Counted from the first letter of the stretch, positions 6,165 to 13,311 are shown. The stretch is DNA of 13,311 nucleotides from an uncultured Opitutales bacterium (GCA_900546565.1 URDC01000043.1:1-13311), one strand, 5' to 3'. Numbers and translations: made by a program. Notes: a model not told the origin generated them from the sequence alone.

Positions 6165-7043
6165 ATGGCAGACGCAGAAGGCAATATTGCCGCAAAGAAC
6201 TACGGAATCGGAATCGAATCAAAGAACGAAGCGTTCTTTTTAAAGGGCGCGGAAGCGCAGGACTGGGGCGTGAAGTCGAGGCTGTCGCGCATTTTCAACA
6301 AGAAGAGCGGCAACACGGTTATGTTGGCGTTCGACCACGGCTACATTATGGGGCCTACCAGCGGTTTGGAGCGCATGGATTTGTCGATAGTCCCTCTTAT
6401 CGAACACGCGGACTGCATTATGTGCACGCGCGGCACGCTGCGCTCGGTTGTGCCGTCTACCTGCAACAAGCCCGTGGCGTTGCGTTTCAGTGCCGGCTCG
6501 ACGATTTTGACGAAGCTCAACAACGAATGTCTGGCGGGCATTGAAGACGCCGTGAAGCTCGATGCGGCGGCACTTGCGCCCATGGTCGCAATCGGCGACG
6601 AGGATTTTGAAGCGCAGACTATCCGCAACTTGGCGCAATGCGTGGACTACACTTCGCGTTTCGGCATTCCCACTTTGGGGGTGACCGCCGTCGGCAAAAA
6701 TTTGGTGCGCGACGCCCGCTATTTGGGGTTGGCAGTGCGCGTGATTGCCGAAAACGGCGCGAACTTCGTAAAGACATACTATTGCGAAGAGGGTTTTGAA
6801 AAGGTCGTTGCGGCGTGTCCCGTTCCGATTGTGATTGCCGGCGGCAAAAAGCTTCCCGAAAAGGACGCGCTCGAACTCGCATACAAGGCGATTTCAAGCG
6901 GCGCGCGAGGCGTGGATATGGGCAGAAACATATTCCAGTCGGAAGATCCCGCGGCTATGTTGGCGGCGGTCAAGGGCGTTGTCCACGACGGCTTGAAGCC
7001 CGCAGAAGCGTTCGAATTCTTCAAGGACATTTCCAAAAAGTAA
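6165..7043 (+). CDS. lsrF: 3-hydroxy-5-phosphonooxypentane-2,4-dione thiolase, LsrF family
   Basis: A 292-residue class I aldolase-fold protein that aligns with E. coli LsrF (291 residues) along almost its whole length. Shared stretches include D-W-G-V-K-S-R-L-S-R-I-F-N (33-45), M-L-A-F-D-H-G-Y (53-60), G-P-T-S-G-L-E-R (63-70), M-C-T-R-G-T-L-R-S-V-V-P (86-97), the catalytic Lys203 in V-K-T-Y-Y, A-G-G-K-K-L-P-E (225-232) and G-R-N-I-F-Q-S (253-259). In E. coli this enzyme ends autoinducer-2 breakdown, moving an acetyl group to CoA and giving dihydroxyacetone phosphate and acetyl-CoA. None of the other lsr genes (lsrK, lsrG, lsrB, lsrACD, lsrR) is in the window; a DhaKL kinase precedes it instead. 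GAAAGGA (6149-6155) lies 9 bases before the ATG. The fold and active-site lysine are secure; the natural substrate could be a related phosphorylated dione or ketose. Confidence 0.88.
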   Translation: MADAEGNIAAKNYGIGIESKNEAFFLKGAEAQDWGVKSRLSRIFNKKSGNTVMLAFDHGYIMGPTSGLERMDLSIVPLIEHADCIMCTRGTLRSVVPSTCNKPVALRFSAGSTILTKLNNECLAGIEDAVKLDAAALAPMVAIGDEDFEAQTIRNLAQCVDYTSRFGIPTLGVTAVGKNLVRDARYLGLAVRVIAENGANFVKTYYCEEGFEKVVAACPVPIVIAGGKKLPEKDALELAYKAISSGARGVDMGRNIFQSEDPAAMLAAVKGVVHDGLKPAEAFEFFKDISKK

Positions 7044-7097
7044 TTCCTGTTGGGGGAGGATTTTTCTTTTTTAACGCATAATTAGGGGAATTTTATT

Positions 7098-10000
7098 ATG
7101 AAAAAATTTTGGTCTCTTGTTTTGGCGGCATCGGTCGTATGCGTGTCGGCGGGGGTTGCCGGCGCGGCGAACGCCGCCTCTGCGGCGCAGGCGGACGCGC
7201 TTTATGCGAAGGCTTCGACGTTTTGCGAATCGGTTTTAAAGGCGCGCGAAAACTACGCGAAGTGGACGGAATCGGCGGTGTCGGCGAACTCGGGGCTGAA
7301 ATTCGGCGACTGGGTTGGCTCGCAATACATCGACAAATGGCGGGCGAAGACGCTCGCGTTTGCCGACCCCGTGAAGAACGCCCCCGACATGAAGTCGGTT
7401 TTCGGGCGCGAGCCGCTTTGGAAAGTTTTCGACATTCGCGACGGCGAGCTGTTCCTTTTGCACTGGACGAATGCGCGTTTGCTGGAATCGAGCATCGTGT
7501 TTTTGACGCGCGAAATAGAGGCGGACAAGGACAGGGCGTTTTCGTTCACGTTCGGTATCAACGGCTGGGCGGACGTATATTTGAACGGCAGGAAGCTCGG
7601 CAATGTGGCGACGGGCGTGAAGGTTTTTTCGGGCGAGCTGAAAAAGGGCTCGAACAGGCTCGTTTTCAAGATTACGACGCGCGGAAGAACGTTCGAAGAG
7701 GAAATGTTCTTTGTTCCGTATGTTTCGCCCGCGGTGGAAATAGCCGCGAAGTTGGCGGCGGATTTTCCGTATGAGGCGAATGTGCTTTTTAACGGCAGGT
7801 ATTATTTTGACGGCAAGGCTCCGTTTGCATTGTTGGAGCTTGTTTCGGCGAAGGACAACGCGAAGGGGCTCGACGACGTGATTTTGGGTCTTATCGAGCG
7901 TTCGCTGTTTTCGCGCGGAAAATTGGACGCGCAATACAAGAAGCTGCGCGGCGTTGCGGGAAGCGAAGCTTCGGCGGCGCGCATAAGGTTCTTGTGCGAC
8001 GCGCTCGTTTCGACACGCGCGGAGGCGTTGCTCGGGTATGATGTGAAGAATGTCCGCGCGGCTATGGAGGATATCAAAAAATCGTATCCCGCGTATGACA
8101 AGGACGGCAAGCTCTTTGCGGAATTGAAAGGCTGGGAGGCGAAGATGCCCGAGCTTTCGAAGCGCGTTTACGAGGGAGCTGCGCGCGGGAATTTGTCGGG
8201 CGTCGAAGCGGACGCGGCGCAATTCAAGGCGTTTGCCTCGAAGGCGTTATTGGCGAATCCGCTGTTGGCGAAGTATCCGAACTGGGTGTTCATCAAGCGC
8301 GACAGCAAGGCCAGCCGCTGGGGTCTGCCGCAGAACTGGCAGGGAAATTCGGGTTTGGCGTGCCGTCCGTGGACGTCGAATGCGAAGCGTTCGAAGGAAA
8401 TTTGCGCGACATACAATGACGAGCTGCGCACGTTCGAGCTTTCGAAGCCGATGGAATCGAAAACGCTTTTCAAGCCCGCGAAGAAGAATCTGATTTGCGA
8501 CTTGGACGTTTCGTTCGACGGCGGCAAGGTGTTGTTCTCGACGCTCGACGACAAGATGTTTTTCAGAATGGACGAGCTTGACGCAAAGTCGGGCAAGGTC
8601 AAGACTATCACGCCCTCGATGCATCCGGACATCGACTACTATGACGGCATTTATCTGCCCGACGGGCGGATTATGTTCTGCTCGACGGCGTGCTGGGTCG
8701 GCGTGCCGTGCGTGGCGGGAACGGACTCGGTTGCGAACTTGTATGTGATGGATCCCGAAGCGGGTTCGGAAAAGGACGTCGACGACTCCATCAGGCAGCT
8801 GACGTTCGAGCAGGACGCCGACTGGATGCCCGTATTGATGGAAAACGGCCGCGTGATGTACACGCGCTGGGAATATGTCGACAACTCGCACTATTTCTCG
8901 CGCATTCTGATGCATATGAATCCCGACGGAACGGCGCAATCGTCGCTTTACGGCTCGACGAGCTACTGGCCGAACTCGCTGTTCTATGCGCGTCAGATTC
9001 CCGGCGATCCCAACAAGTTTGTGGGCATTGTCTCGGGCCACCACGGCATAAACCGTTCGGGCGAATTGCATTTATTCGACATTTCGAAGGGGACGAAAGA
9101 GGAAGCGGGCAGAGTGCACCAGTTTCCGAAGTTCGGCAGGGAATATGTAGCCGAAACCAAGGACGAGCTTGTGCGCGGCAAGTTCCCGCAGATTATCCAC
9201 CCGTTCCCGCTCTCGGAGAATTTCATTGTGGCGTCGATGCGCCACCCCGAGCTCAACAACGACAAGTTCGGCATTTATCTGATTGACCGCTTCGACAATA
9301 TGGTGCCGTTGCAGCAGTTCAAGGACGACTTGGCGTTCGAGGCTATGCCGCTTATGGAGCGTCAGAAGCCCGTGGAAATCGCCGACAAGACGAATCCCGA
9401 TTTAGACTACGGGTATGTGTTCCTCAACGACATTTATCAAGGCGAGGGCTTGAAGGACGTTCCGCGCGGAACGGTCAAGGCGTTGCGCGTTTTGGAGTAT
9501 CACTATGCGTATCGCGACATGGGTTCGCACGACATTATTGGCAATGAAGGCTCGTGGGACGTAAAGCGCATTCACGGCACGGTGCCCGTCGAGCCCGACG
9601 GCTCGGCGATGTTCAAAGTGCCGGCAAGCAGGCCTCTGGCTCTCCAACCGCTCGACGAAAACGGCCGCGCGCTCGCGCTTATGCGCACGTGGTTTACGGT
9701 TATGCCCGGTGAAGTCCAGAGTTGTGTGGGCTGCCACGAAGGGCAGGGTATGTCGCCGACGTCGAAGCCCGCGATGGCTTCGCGCAGCAAGCCCTCGGAA
9801 ATCAAGCCGTTTGTCGCGGGGGTGCGCGGGTACTCGTTTGTCCGCGACGTCCAGCCTGTTTTGGATAGGTATTGCGCGGGCTGCCACGACGGATCGAACA
9901 AGAAGTTGCCAAACTTCAAGCGCGGCGTGAAAGGCTACAAGAATTTCCCGAAAGCGTATCTCGACTTGGCGAAGTTTGTGCGCCGCTCGGGCCCCGAATG

Positions 10001-11342
10001 CAATCAGAATATGCTGATTCCGCTCGAATTCAACTCGGAGACGAGCGAGCTTATCCACATTCTCAAAAAAGGCCACAAGGGTGTGAAACTCGACGACGAA
10101 TCGATGCGGATTTTGACGACTTGGATTGACCTCAATGTGCCCTGCTACGGCTCTTGGAAGGATATTCGCAAGGACATTCCGCACAACGGCGACGTTATGC
10201 GCAGAAAGTATTTGGCGAAGTATGCGAACCGCCACGACGACCCCGACGCGATTACGTATGACGGCGGCGTCAGGAAGTTCGAAGCTCCCGCGCAGGCAAA
10301 ACGCCACGCGAAAAAGGCTCCGAAAGCCGACGGATTCCCGTTTGACTCTGCCGAAGCCGCCGCGAAAGTCGCTGGTGTGAAGGCGAAGAAATCGGGCATT
10401 ATGGGGCTCTTCGGCGGGTCGGAATCGCTGCCGAAGGAGATTGTTGCGGACGTAGACGGGGCGAAGGTTCGCTTCGTGCTCGTGCCCGCGGGCAGTTTTG
10501 TAATGGGCTCGAACAACGGTTTCTATGACGAAGGTCCGGCGCGTGTTGTGCGCGTTGAAAAGCCCTTCTATATGAGTCAATTCGAAATCACGAATGCGCA
10601 ATTTGCGAAGTTCGACCCGAAGCACGACTCGGGCTATCACGACAGGCAATGGAAGGACCACATCAACCGCGGCTATCCTGCAAACGAGCCGAATCAGCCC
10701 GTGGTGCGCATCAACTGGAATCAGGCCAACGACTACTGCAAATGGCTCTCGGGCAAGTTGGGCGTGAACGTCTCGCTGCCGACCGAAAAGCAGTGGGAAT
10801 GGGCGGCTCGCGCGGGCACGGACACGGATTTCTGGTTCGGCAAGCTGGGTGTGAACTATGGCGCGTTCGAGAATTTGGCGGACTACACTATCAAGAATTT
10901 TGCGGTGCAGGGGGTTGACCCGCAACCGCGTGTCGACGAAAGTCCTCTGAATGCGTATACGCCGTTTGACGAATATGCCAGCGACGGACAGCTTTTGGGC
11001 TGTGATGTAGGGCGCTTCAAGCCAAATGCGTTCGGGCTTTACGATATGTTGGGCAATGTCTCGGAATGGACTGCCGACGACTACACCGAAACGCTCGGCG
11101 GCAGGAAAGTCGCCGACCGCAAGACTGTCAGGGGTGGCTCGTGGCGCGACAGGGCAAAGCGTTCGAGAGTGACGATCCGCCGCGACTACTATCAATGGCA
11201 GAAGGTTTACAATGTCGGCCTGCGATTGGTTATTGACGACGTTGCCGCCGCCGCGAAGGCGTTGGAGGTTGCCGAAAAGCTCCCGCCGTATGTCGAACGC
11301 GACGTGAATCCCAAGCACGACAATGTTCCGCTCGGCAAATAA
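7098..11342 (+). CDS. Exported HzsA-like di-haem protein fused to a SUMF1-like domain
   Basis: A 1414-residue exported protein. Residues 1-27 form a signal peptide. Residues about 30-390 contain a beta-sandwich-like piece (F-G-I-N-G-W-A-D-V-Y-L-N-G-R near 153-166, then L-K-K-G-S-N-R-L-V-F-K) followed by a helical stretch. From about 396 (W-V-F-I-K-R) to 860 it resembles the middle beta-propeller domain of hydrazine synthase alpha, including the cysteine signature C528, C532 and C538 (C-S-T-A-C-W-V-G-V-P-C). Two c-type haem motifs follow: C876-V-G-C-H880 and C926-A-G-C-H930, the second after R-D-V-Q-P-V-L-D-R-Y. After a low-complexity linker (about 1070-1115), residues 1120-1382 are a SUMF1/formylglycine-generating-enzyme fold (V-P-A-G-S-F-V-M-G-S ... 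L-P-T-E-K-Q-W-E-W-A-A-R-A-G ... G-N-V-S-E-W-T ... R-G-G-S-W at 1345-1349). The catalytic FGE cysteines are absent. AGGGGA (7084-7089) lies 8 bases before the ATG. Haem-dependent redox or sensing in the envelope is likely; hydrazine synthesis is not. Confidence 0.85.
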   Translation: MKKFWSLVLAASVVCVSAGVAGAANAASAAQADALYAKASTFCESVLKARENYAKWTESAVSANSGLKFGDWVGSQYIDKWRAKTLAFADPVKNAPDMKSVFGREPLWKVFDIRDGELFLLHWTNARLLESSIVFLTREIEADKDRAFSFTFGINGWADVYLNGRKLGNVATGVKVFSGELKKGSNRLVFKITTRGRTFEEEMFFVPYVSPAVEIAAKLAADFPYEANVLFNGRYYFDGKAPFALLELVSAKDNAKGLDDVILGLIERSLFSRGKLDAQYKKLRGVAGSEASAARIRFLCDALVSTRAEALLGYDVKNVRAAMEDIKKSYPAYDKDGKLFAELKGWEAKMPELSKRVYEGAARGNLSGVEADAAQFKAFASKALLANPLLAKYPNWVFIKRDSKASRWGLPQNWQGNSGLACRPWTSNAKRSKEICATYNDELRTFELSKPMESKTLFKPAKKNLICDLDVSFDGGKVLFSTLDDKMFFRMDELDAKSGKVKTITPSMHPDIDYYDGIYLPDGRIMFCSTACWVGVPCVAGTDSVANLYVMDPEAGSEKDVDDSIRQLTFEQDADWMPVLMENGRVMYTRWEYVDNSHYFSRILMHMNPDGTAQSSLYGSTSYWPNSLFYARQIPGDPNKFVGIVSGHHGINRSGELHLFDISKGTKEEAGRVHQFPKFGREYVAETKDELVRGKFPQIIHPFPLSENFIVASMRHPELNNDKFGIYLIDRFDNMVPLQQFKDDLAFEAMPLMERQKPVEIADKTNPDLDYGYVFLNDIYQGEGLKDVPRGTVKALRVLEYHYAYRDMGSHDIIGNEGSWDVKRIHGTVPVEPDGSAMFKVPASRPLALQPLDENGRALALMRTWFTVMPGEVQSCVGCHEGQGMSPTSKPAMASRSKPSEIKPFVAGVRGYSFVRDVQPVLDRYCAGCHDGSNKKLPNFKRGVKGYKNFPKAYLDLAKFVRRSGPECNQNMLIPLEFNSETSELIHILKKGHKGVKLDDESMRILTTWIDLNVPCYGSWKDIRKDIPHNGDVMRRKYLAKYANRHDDPDAITYDGGVRKFEAPAQAKRHAKKAPKADGFPFDSAEAAAKVAGVKAKKSGIMGLFGGSESLPKEIVADVDGAKVRFVLVPAGSFVMGSNNGFYDEGPARVVRVEKPFYMSQFEITNAQFAKFDPKHDSGYHDRQWKDHINRGYPANEPNQPVVRINWNQANDYCKWLSGKLGVNVSLPTEKQWEWAARAGTDTDFWFGKLGVNYGAFENLADYTIKNFAVQGVDPQPRVDESPLNAYTPFDEYASDGQLLGCDVGRFKPNAFGLYDMLGNVSEWTADDYTETLGGRKVADRKTVRGGSWRDRAKRSRVTIRRDYYQWQKVYNVGLRLVIDDVAAAAKALEVAEKLPPYVERDVNPKHDNVPLGK

Positions 11343-11378
11343 CGGATTTTTTCAAAATTCAAAAAAAACAACGATAGC

Positions 11379-11384
11379 AAAGGA
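11379..11384 (+). promoter_or_regulatory. Shine-Dalgarno site deciding the lipoprotein start
   Basis: AAAGGA lies 5 bases before ATG 11390 and 11 bases before ATG 11396. The first spacing is closer to optimal, so 11390 is preferred. The TTG at 11387 would be too close to the site. Confidence 0.5.
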
Positions 11385-11389
11385 TATTG

Positions 11390-12073
11390 ATGATTATGAA
11401 GAAATTATTAGCATTGGCAGTATCAATTATGGCGGTCTCGCTCTTCGGCGGATGCGCTACGACATCGGACTGTGCGGCATCGAAGTGTGCGCAGCAGCCC
11501 AAACTCGAAAAATCTATGTTCTACAAAGACGGTAAATTCAATCAGGAAGCGGCCAAGCAGGCCTACTTCGATATGATGCAACGGCTCGGTTATCCCATCA
11601 GCGAGAATCTCCGCAAAAATATGTGGGTTACCGACTTCAATCTGGGCGACTTCCCGAATGTCGGTATGGGCGGCATTTTTTGGGCGCACGAAAACAAAAA
11701 CGGTGTTTTCGGCCACGAAATCATTTTGTTGCCCAATCAGATGTTGATTGAGCACAGGCATGTCCCCGGCAACGGCTTGCCCGCGAAAAATGAATGCTGG
11801 CAGGCTCGCGCGGGCAAAACCTACTGCTTCGGCGAAAAGGGCGAAGACGCCTCGAAGTATCCGAATGTGAAAGTTCCCGAAAGCCAGAAGGAGTTTGTTA
11901 CGGTTCACAAGGTTGTTTGTGCGGACTCCAAAGAAGGCAATGTCGTTTGGCTGCCCCGTTTGGAATCGAGCCACTATCAGATTGCCGGCCCCGAAGGTGC
12001 GGTTGTAACGGAATATGGCGTGTTCCACTCGAACGACAACAACCGCTACACGAATCCGAAAGTCGGTTTCTAA
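11390..12073 (+). CDS. Lipoprotein of the D-lyxose isomerase (cupin) family
   Basis: A 227-residue protein with a lipoprotein signal peptide: positively charged start M-I-M-K-K, hydrophobic core, and lipobox L-F-G-G-C with the lipidated cysteine at 22. The mature part follows the D-lyxose ketol-isomerase family (B. subtilis YdaE type): V-T-D-F-N-L-G-D-F, L-L-P-N-Q-M-L-I-E-H-R-H, a K-N-E-C-W motif, then S-S-H-Y-Q and G-P-E-G-A-V-V-T-E-Y. The expected metal ligands are H122, H124, E135 and H195. Known members are cytoplasmic aldose-ketose isomerases, so a membrane-anchored form is unexpected. It follows the HzsA-like gene by 47 bases, is probably in the same transcript, and precedes the terminator at 12226. 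Start at ATG 11390 is chosen from AAAGGA spacing; ATG 11396 would also keep the signal peptide. It may bind rather than isomerise a sugar. Confidence 0.78.
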   Translation: MIMKKLLALAVSIMAVSLFGGCATTSDCAASKCAQQPKLEKSMFYKDGKFNQEAAKQAYFDMMQRLGYPISENLRKNMWVTDFNLGDFPNVGMGGIFWAHENKNGVFGHEIILLPNQMLIEHRHVPGNGLPAKNECWQARAGKTYCFGEKGEDASKYPNVKVPESQKEFVTVHKVVCADSKEGNVVWLPRLESSHYQIAGPEGAVVTEYGVFHSNDNNRYTNPKVGF

Positions 12074-12421
12074 TTTATAGGAATCGGGTTTAATGTAGGC
12101 CGCTGCGGTTTGTGCGATGCCTCGTTTGTGGTGTTGCGTGGGGCGCGGTCGGGCTTTGGCGGTGCGGCTGTCGGGGCTATTGGGTCGGCTTTTTTGAAGA
12201 ATTTTTTCTCCTAACTTAATTGTGTGGGGTCGCTGTTATGGCGACCCCTTTTTTTTGTTTGCGGTGTTGTGGGTGGATTATGGAGCTATATGTTGTTGTA
12301 GAAGAAGAGGATATTGGTGTGGTTATAGTAGTGTGGATGTGTTGTTTTTGCCTTTATGTGGGTTTTATGGAATTTAAGGTGTTGACTATTCGTTTTATTT
12401 TTTGAGAATGCATTTTTACAT
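12074..12421. other. Intergenic stretch, 348 bases, with terminator and strongly T/G-biased downstream half
   Basis: No credible gene is present. 12074-12225 is a G/T-rich leader to the terminator at 12226-12256. From 12257 to the IclR start the + strand is strikingly poor in C, with repeated TGTTGTTG- and GTGTGG-like tracts. It presumably holds the IclR promoter. A weak candidate is TTGACT at 12382-12387 with GAGAAT at 12404-12409 (spacer 16). A short open frame at 12220-12405 starts inside the terminator stem and is not credible as a gene. Confidence 0.6.
12226..12256 (+). terminator. Rho-independent terminator of the dhaK-to-lipoprotein unit
   Basis: A perfect 8-bp GC-rich stem GGGGTCGC (12226-12233) pairs with GCGACCCC (12241-12248) around a 7-base loop, followed directly by eight T (12249-12256). 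It sits about 150 bases after the lipoprotein stop and before the IclR gene, closing the unit that starts upstream of dhaK. Confidence 0.92.
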
Positions 12422-13220
12422 ATGACATCGACTAAAAATTCTACTGCCAAGCATGAACGCTATCACATTCCGAATTTAAAGCGCGGGTTGGAGGTTTTCG
12501 AACTGCTCGCGAAGAATCCCGACGGTCTGACGCTGCCCGATATTGCGCGTCTTTCGGGATATTCGAAAAAGCAGCATTTTCAGGATTTTGTGCACGCTCG
12601 AAGACTGCGGGTATGTGGCAAAAAATAGGGACGAGCGCACGTTCAGAATGTCGCGCAAACTGGCGGCGTTGGGCTATGCGGCGTTCGGGGAATCAAACAT
12701 TGTCGAGCGCAGTATGGACATATTGCGTCAGATGCGCGACCGTCTCGGCGAAACGGCTATGTTGGGCACTATGATTGACGACGGTTGTGTGATGATTGAG
12801 CAAGCCCCCGGCACGCAACCGTTCAAGTTTTTGGGCGAAATCGGTATGCGCATCGGGTTTCACGCCTCAGCCCCGGGCAAGGCGATGTTGGCGTTTCTTC
12901 CCAAGGAGGAAGTCGACCGCAAGGTTAATCGCATAAATTTTGAACGCTACAATGAAAACACGATTTGCGACAGGGAGTCGTTTTATCGCGAGCTTGATTT
13001 TGTGAAATCGCGCGGCTATGCGTTTGACAATGGCGAGGAAATCGAAGGTGTCAACTGTGTGGGCGCGCCGATTTTCGATGCGCACGGGTATCCTGTTGCC
13101 GCGATTTGGATTACCGGTCCGCGCGAGCGCATAAAGACATCGCAGCTTGACGAAGTCGGCAAGATTGTGAAATCCTATGCGGGCGAGATATCCGGAAGGC
13201 TGGGTTATGGCCTCATCTAA
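12422..13220 (+). pseudogene. IclR-family transcriptional regulator, interrupted by a one-base frameshift
   Basis: Two frames together encode one IclR-type regulator. The first (from ATG 12422) gives the start of the N-terminal winged helix: L-K-R-G-L-E-V-F-E-L-L-A, then L-T-L-P-D-I-A-R-L-S-G-Y-S-K. The second supplies the rest of the helix-turn-helix (S-S-I-F-R-I-L-C-T-L-E-D-C-G-Y-V) and the effector-binding domain with H-A-S-A-P-G-K-A-M-L-A-F-L, a G-Y-A-F-D-N-G-E-E-I-E-G-V-N-C-V-G-A-P-I-F-D-type segment and G-Y-P-V-A-A-I-W-I-T-G-P. The break is at an A5 run (12566-12570). Removing one A joins the frames exactly and gives a 265-residue protein, normal for the family. As written, the first frame stops at 12626-12628, and a second-frame product would lack the first half of the DNA-binding domain. 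It follows the catabolic unit and is its likely local regulator. Confidence 0.85.
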
Positions 13221-13226
13221 AACAGT

Positions 13227-13311
13227 CTAAAAACCGCGAGGGCGCGTTTGCTTCGACGACGAGTCTTTTATAAGACGTGCACCGTCGGCGATTGCATTCG
13301 CAATGCGCCTC
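13227..13311 (-). CDS. Possible C-terminal end of a convergent gene (3' fragment)
   Basis: One minus-strand frame stays open from the window edge to a TAG at 13229-13227. It gives about 27 residues ending R-L-I-K-D-S-S-S-K-Q-T-R-P-R-G-F, which looks protein-like. It would converge on the IclR gene with a 6-base gap. The stretch is too short to identify and could be chance. The same DNA can form small stems (GTCTT-TTAT-AAGAC at 13263-13276; ATTGC-ATTC-GCAAT at 13291-13304). Confidence 0.25.
   Translation of the reverse strand, partial: RRIANAIADGARLIKDSSSKQTRPRGF

Noticed and set aside
7044..7097. Terminator between lsrF and the HzsA-like gene (T-rich run)
   Set aside because: There is a T run but no stable GC stem before it; the stretch ends in a good Shine-Dalgarno site.
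9402..11318. Very long open frame (638 codons) on the minus strand inside the HzsA-like gene
   Set aside because: It is antisense to a well-supported gene, has no recognisable domain, and arises from the codon bias of the + strand gene.
7098..11342. Hydrazine synthase (anammox) function
   Set aside because: Only an alpha-subunit-like part is present, fused to a SUMF1 domain, with no beta or gamma subunit genes nearby.
12220..12405. Small + strand open frame of 61 codons
   Set aside because: It begins inside the stem of the intrinsic terminator, is Val/Cys-rich from T/G bias, and has no Shine-Dalgarno sequence.
12560..12575. Programmed -1 frameshift at the A5G run of the IclR gene
   Set aside because: The frames need a +1 (or -2) change, not -1, and no stimulating stem or upstream Shine-Dalgarno signal is evident; a one-base insertion is simpler.
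13230..13311. tRNA gene at the window end
   Set aside because: The short stems do not form a cloverleaf and no T-loop signature is present.

Overview
The window looks like part of a chromosome (or a metagenome-assembled contig) from a member of the Verrucomicrobiota/Lentisphaerota branch of the PVC bacteria. This is inferred from the protein families: a TIGR03790-type protein, a DUF4886 SGNH hydrolase, a secreted protein related to the hydrazine synthase alpha subunit fused to a SUMF1-like domain, and an IclR regulator. No rRNA or other phylogenetic marker is present, so placement below phylum is open. The first 32 bases are not genomic: they are a Nextera/Tn5 library adapter left on the contig end.

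Left part (33-2137, + strand): the C-terminal end of a corrinoid/iron-type ABC transporter substrate-binding protein, whose stop codon overlaps the start of a secreted TIGR03790-family protein. Next come two minus-strand genes (4235 down to 2156), probably one transcription unit: a secreted DUF4886/SGNH hydrolase, then a secreted calcineurin-like phosphoesterase. Strand composition changes near 2138-2155. The + strand is C-rich to the left and G-rich to the right whatever the gene direction.

Centre and right (4236-12256): a divergent intergenic region carries back-to-back sigma70-like promoters and a perfect 14-bp palindrome. From it runs a five-gene + strand unit ending at a strong intrinsic terminator (12226-12256). 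Its genes are dhaK and dhaL (two-subunit dihydroxyacetone-type kinase, no DhaM in the window), lsrF (3-hydroxy-5-phosphonooxypentane-2,4-dione thiolase), a 1414-residue exported HzsA-like protein with two CxxCH haem motifs and a C-terminal SUMF1-like domain, and a lipoprotein of the D-lyxose isomerase cupin family. An IclR-family regulator follows, broken by one extra A in an A5 run.

The most interesting reading is that the five-gene unit is an undescribed carbohydrate or carbonyl catabolic module. A DhaKL kinase acting on an alpha-hydroxyketone could hand its phosphorylated product to LsrF, giving dihydroxyacetone phosphate and acetyl-CoA. An envelope cytochrome-like protein and an envelope sugar-isomerase-like lipoprotein would prepare the substrate. 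The individual family assignments are solid; the joined pathway is inference.
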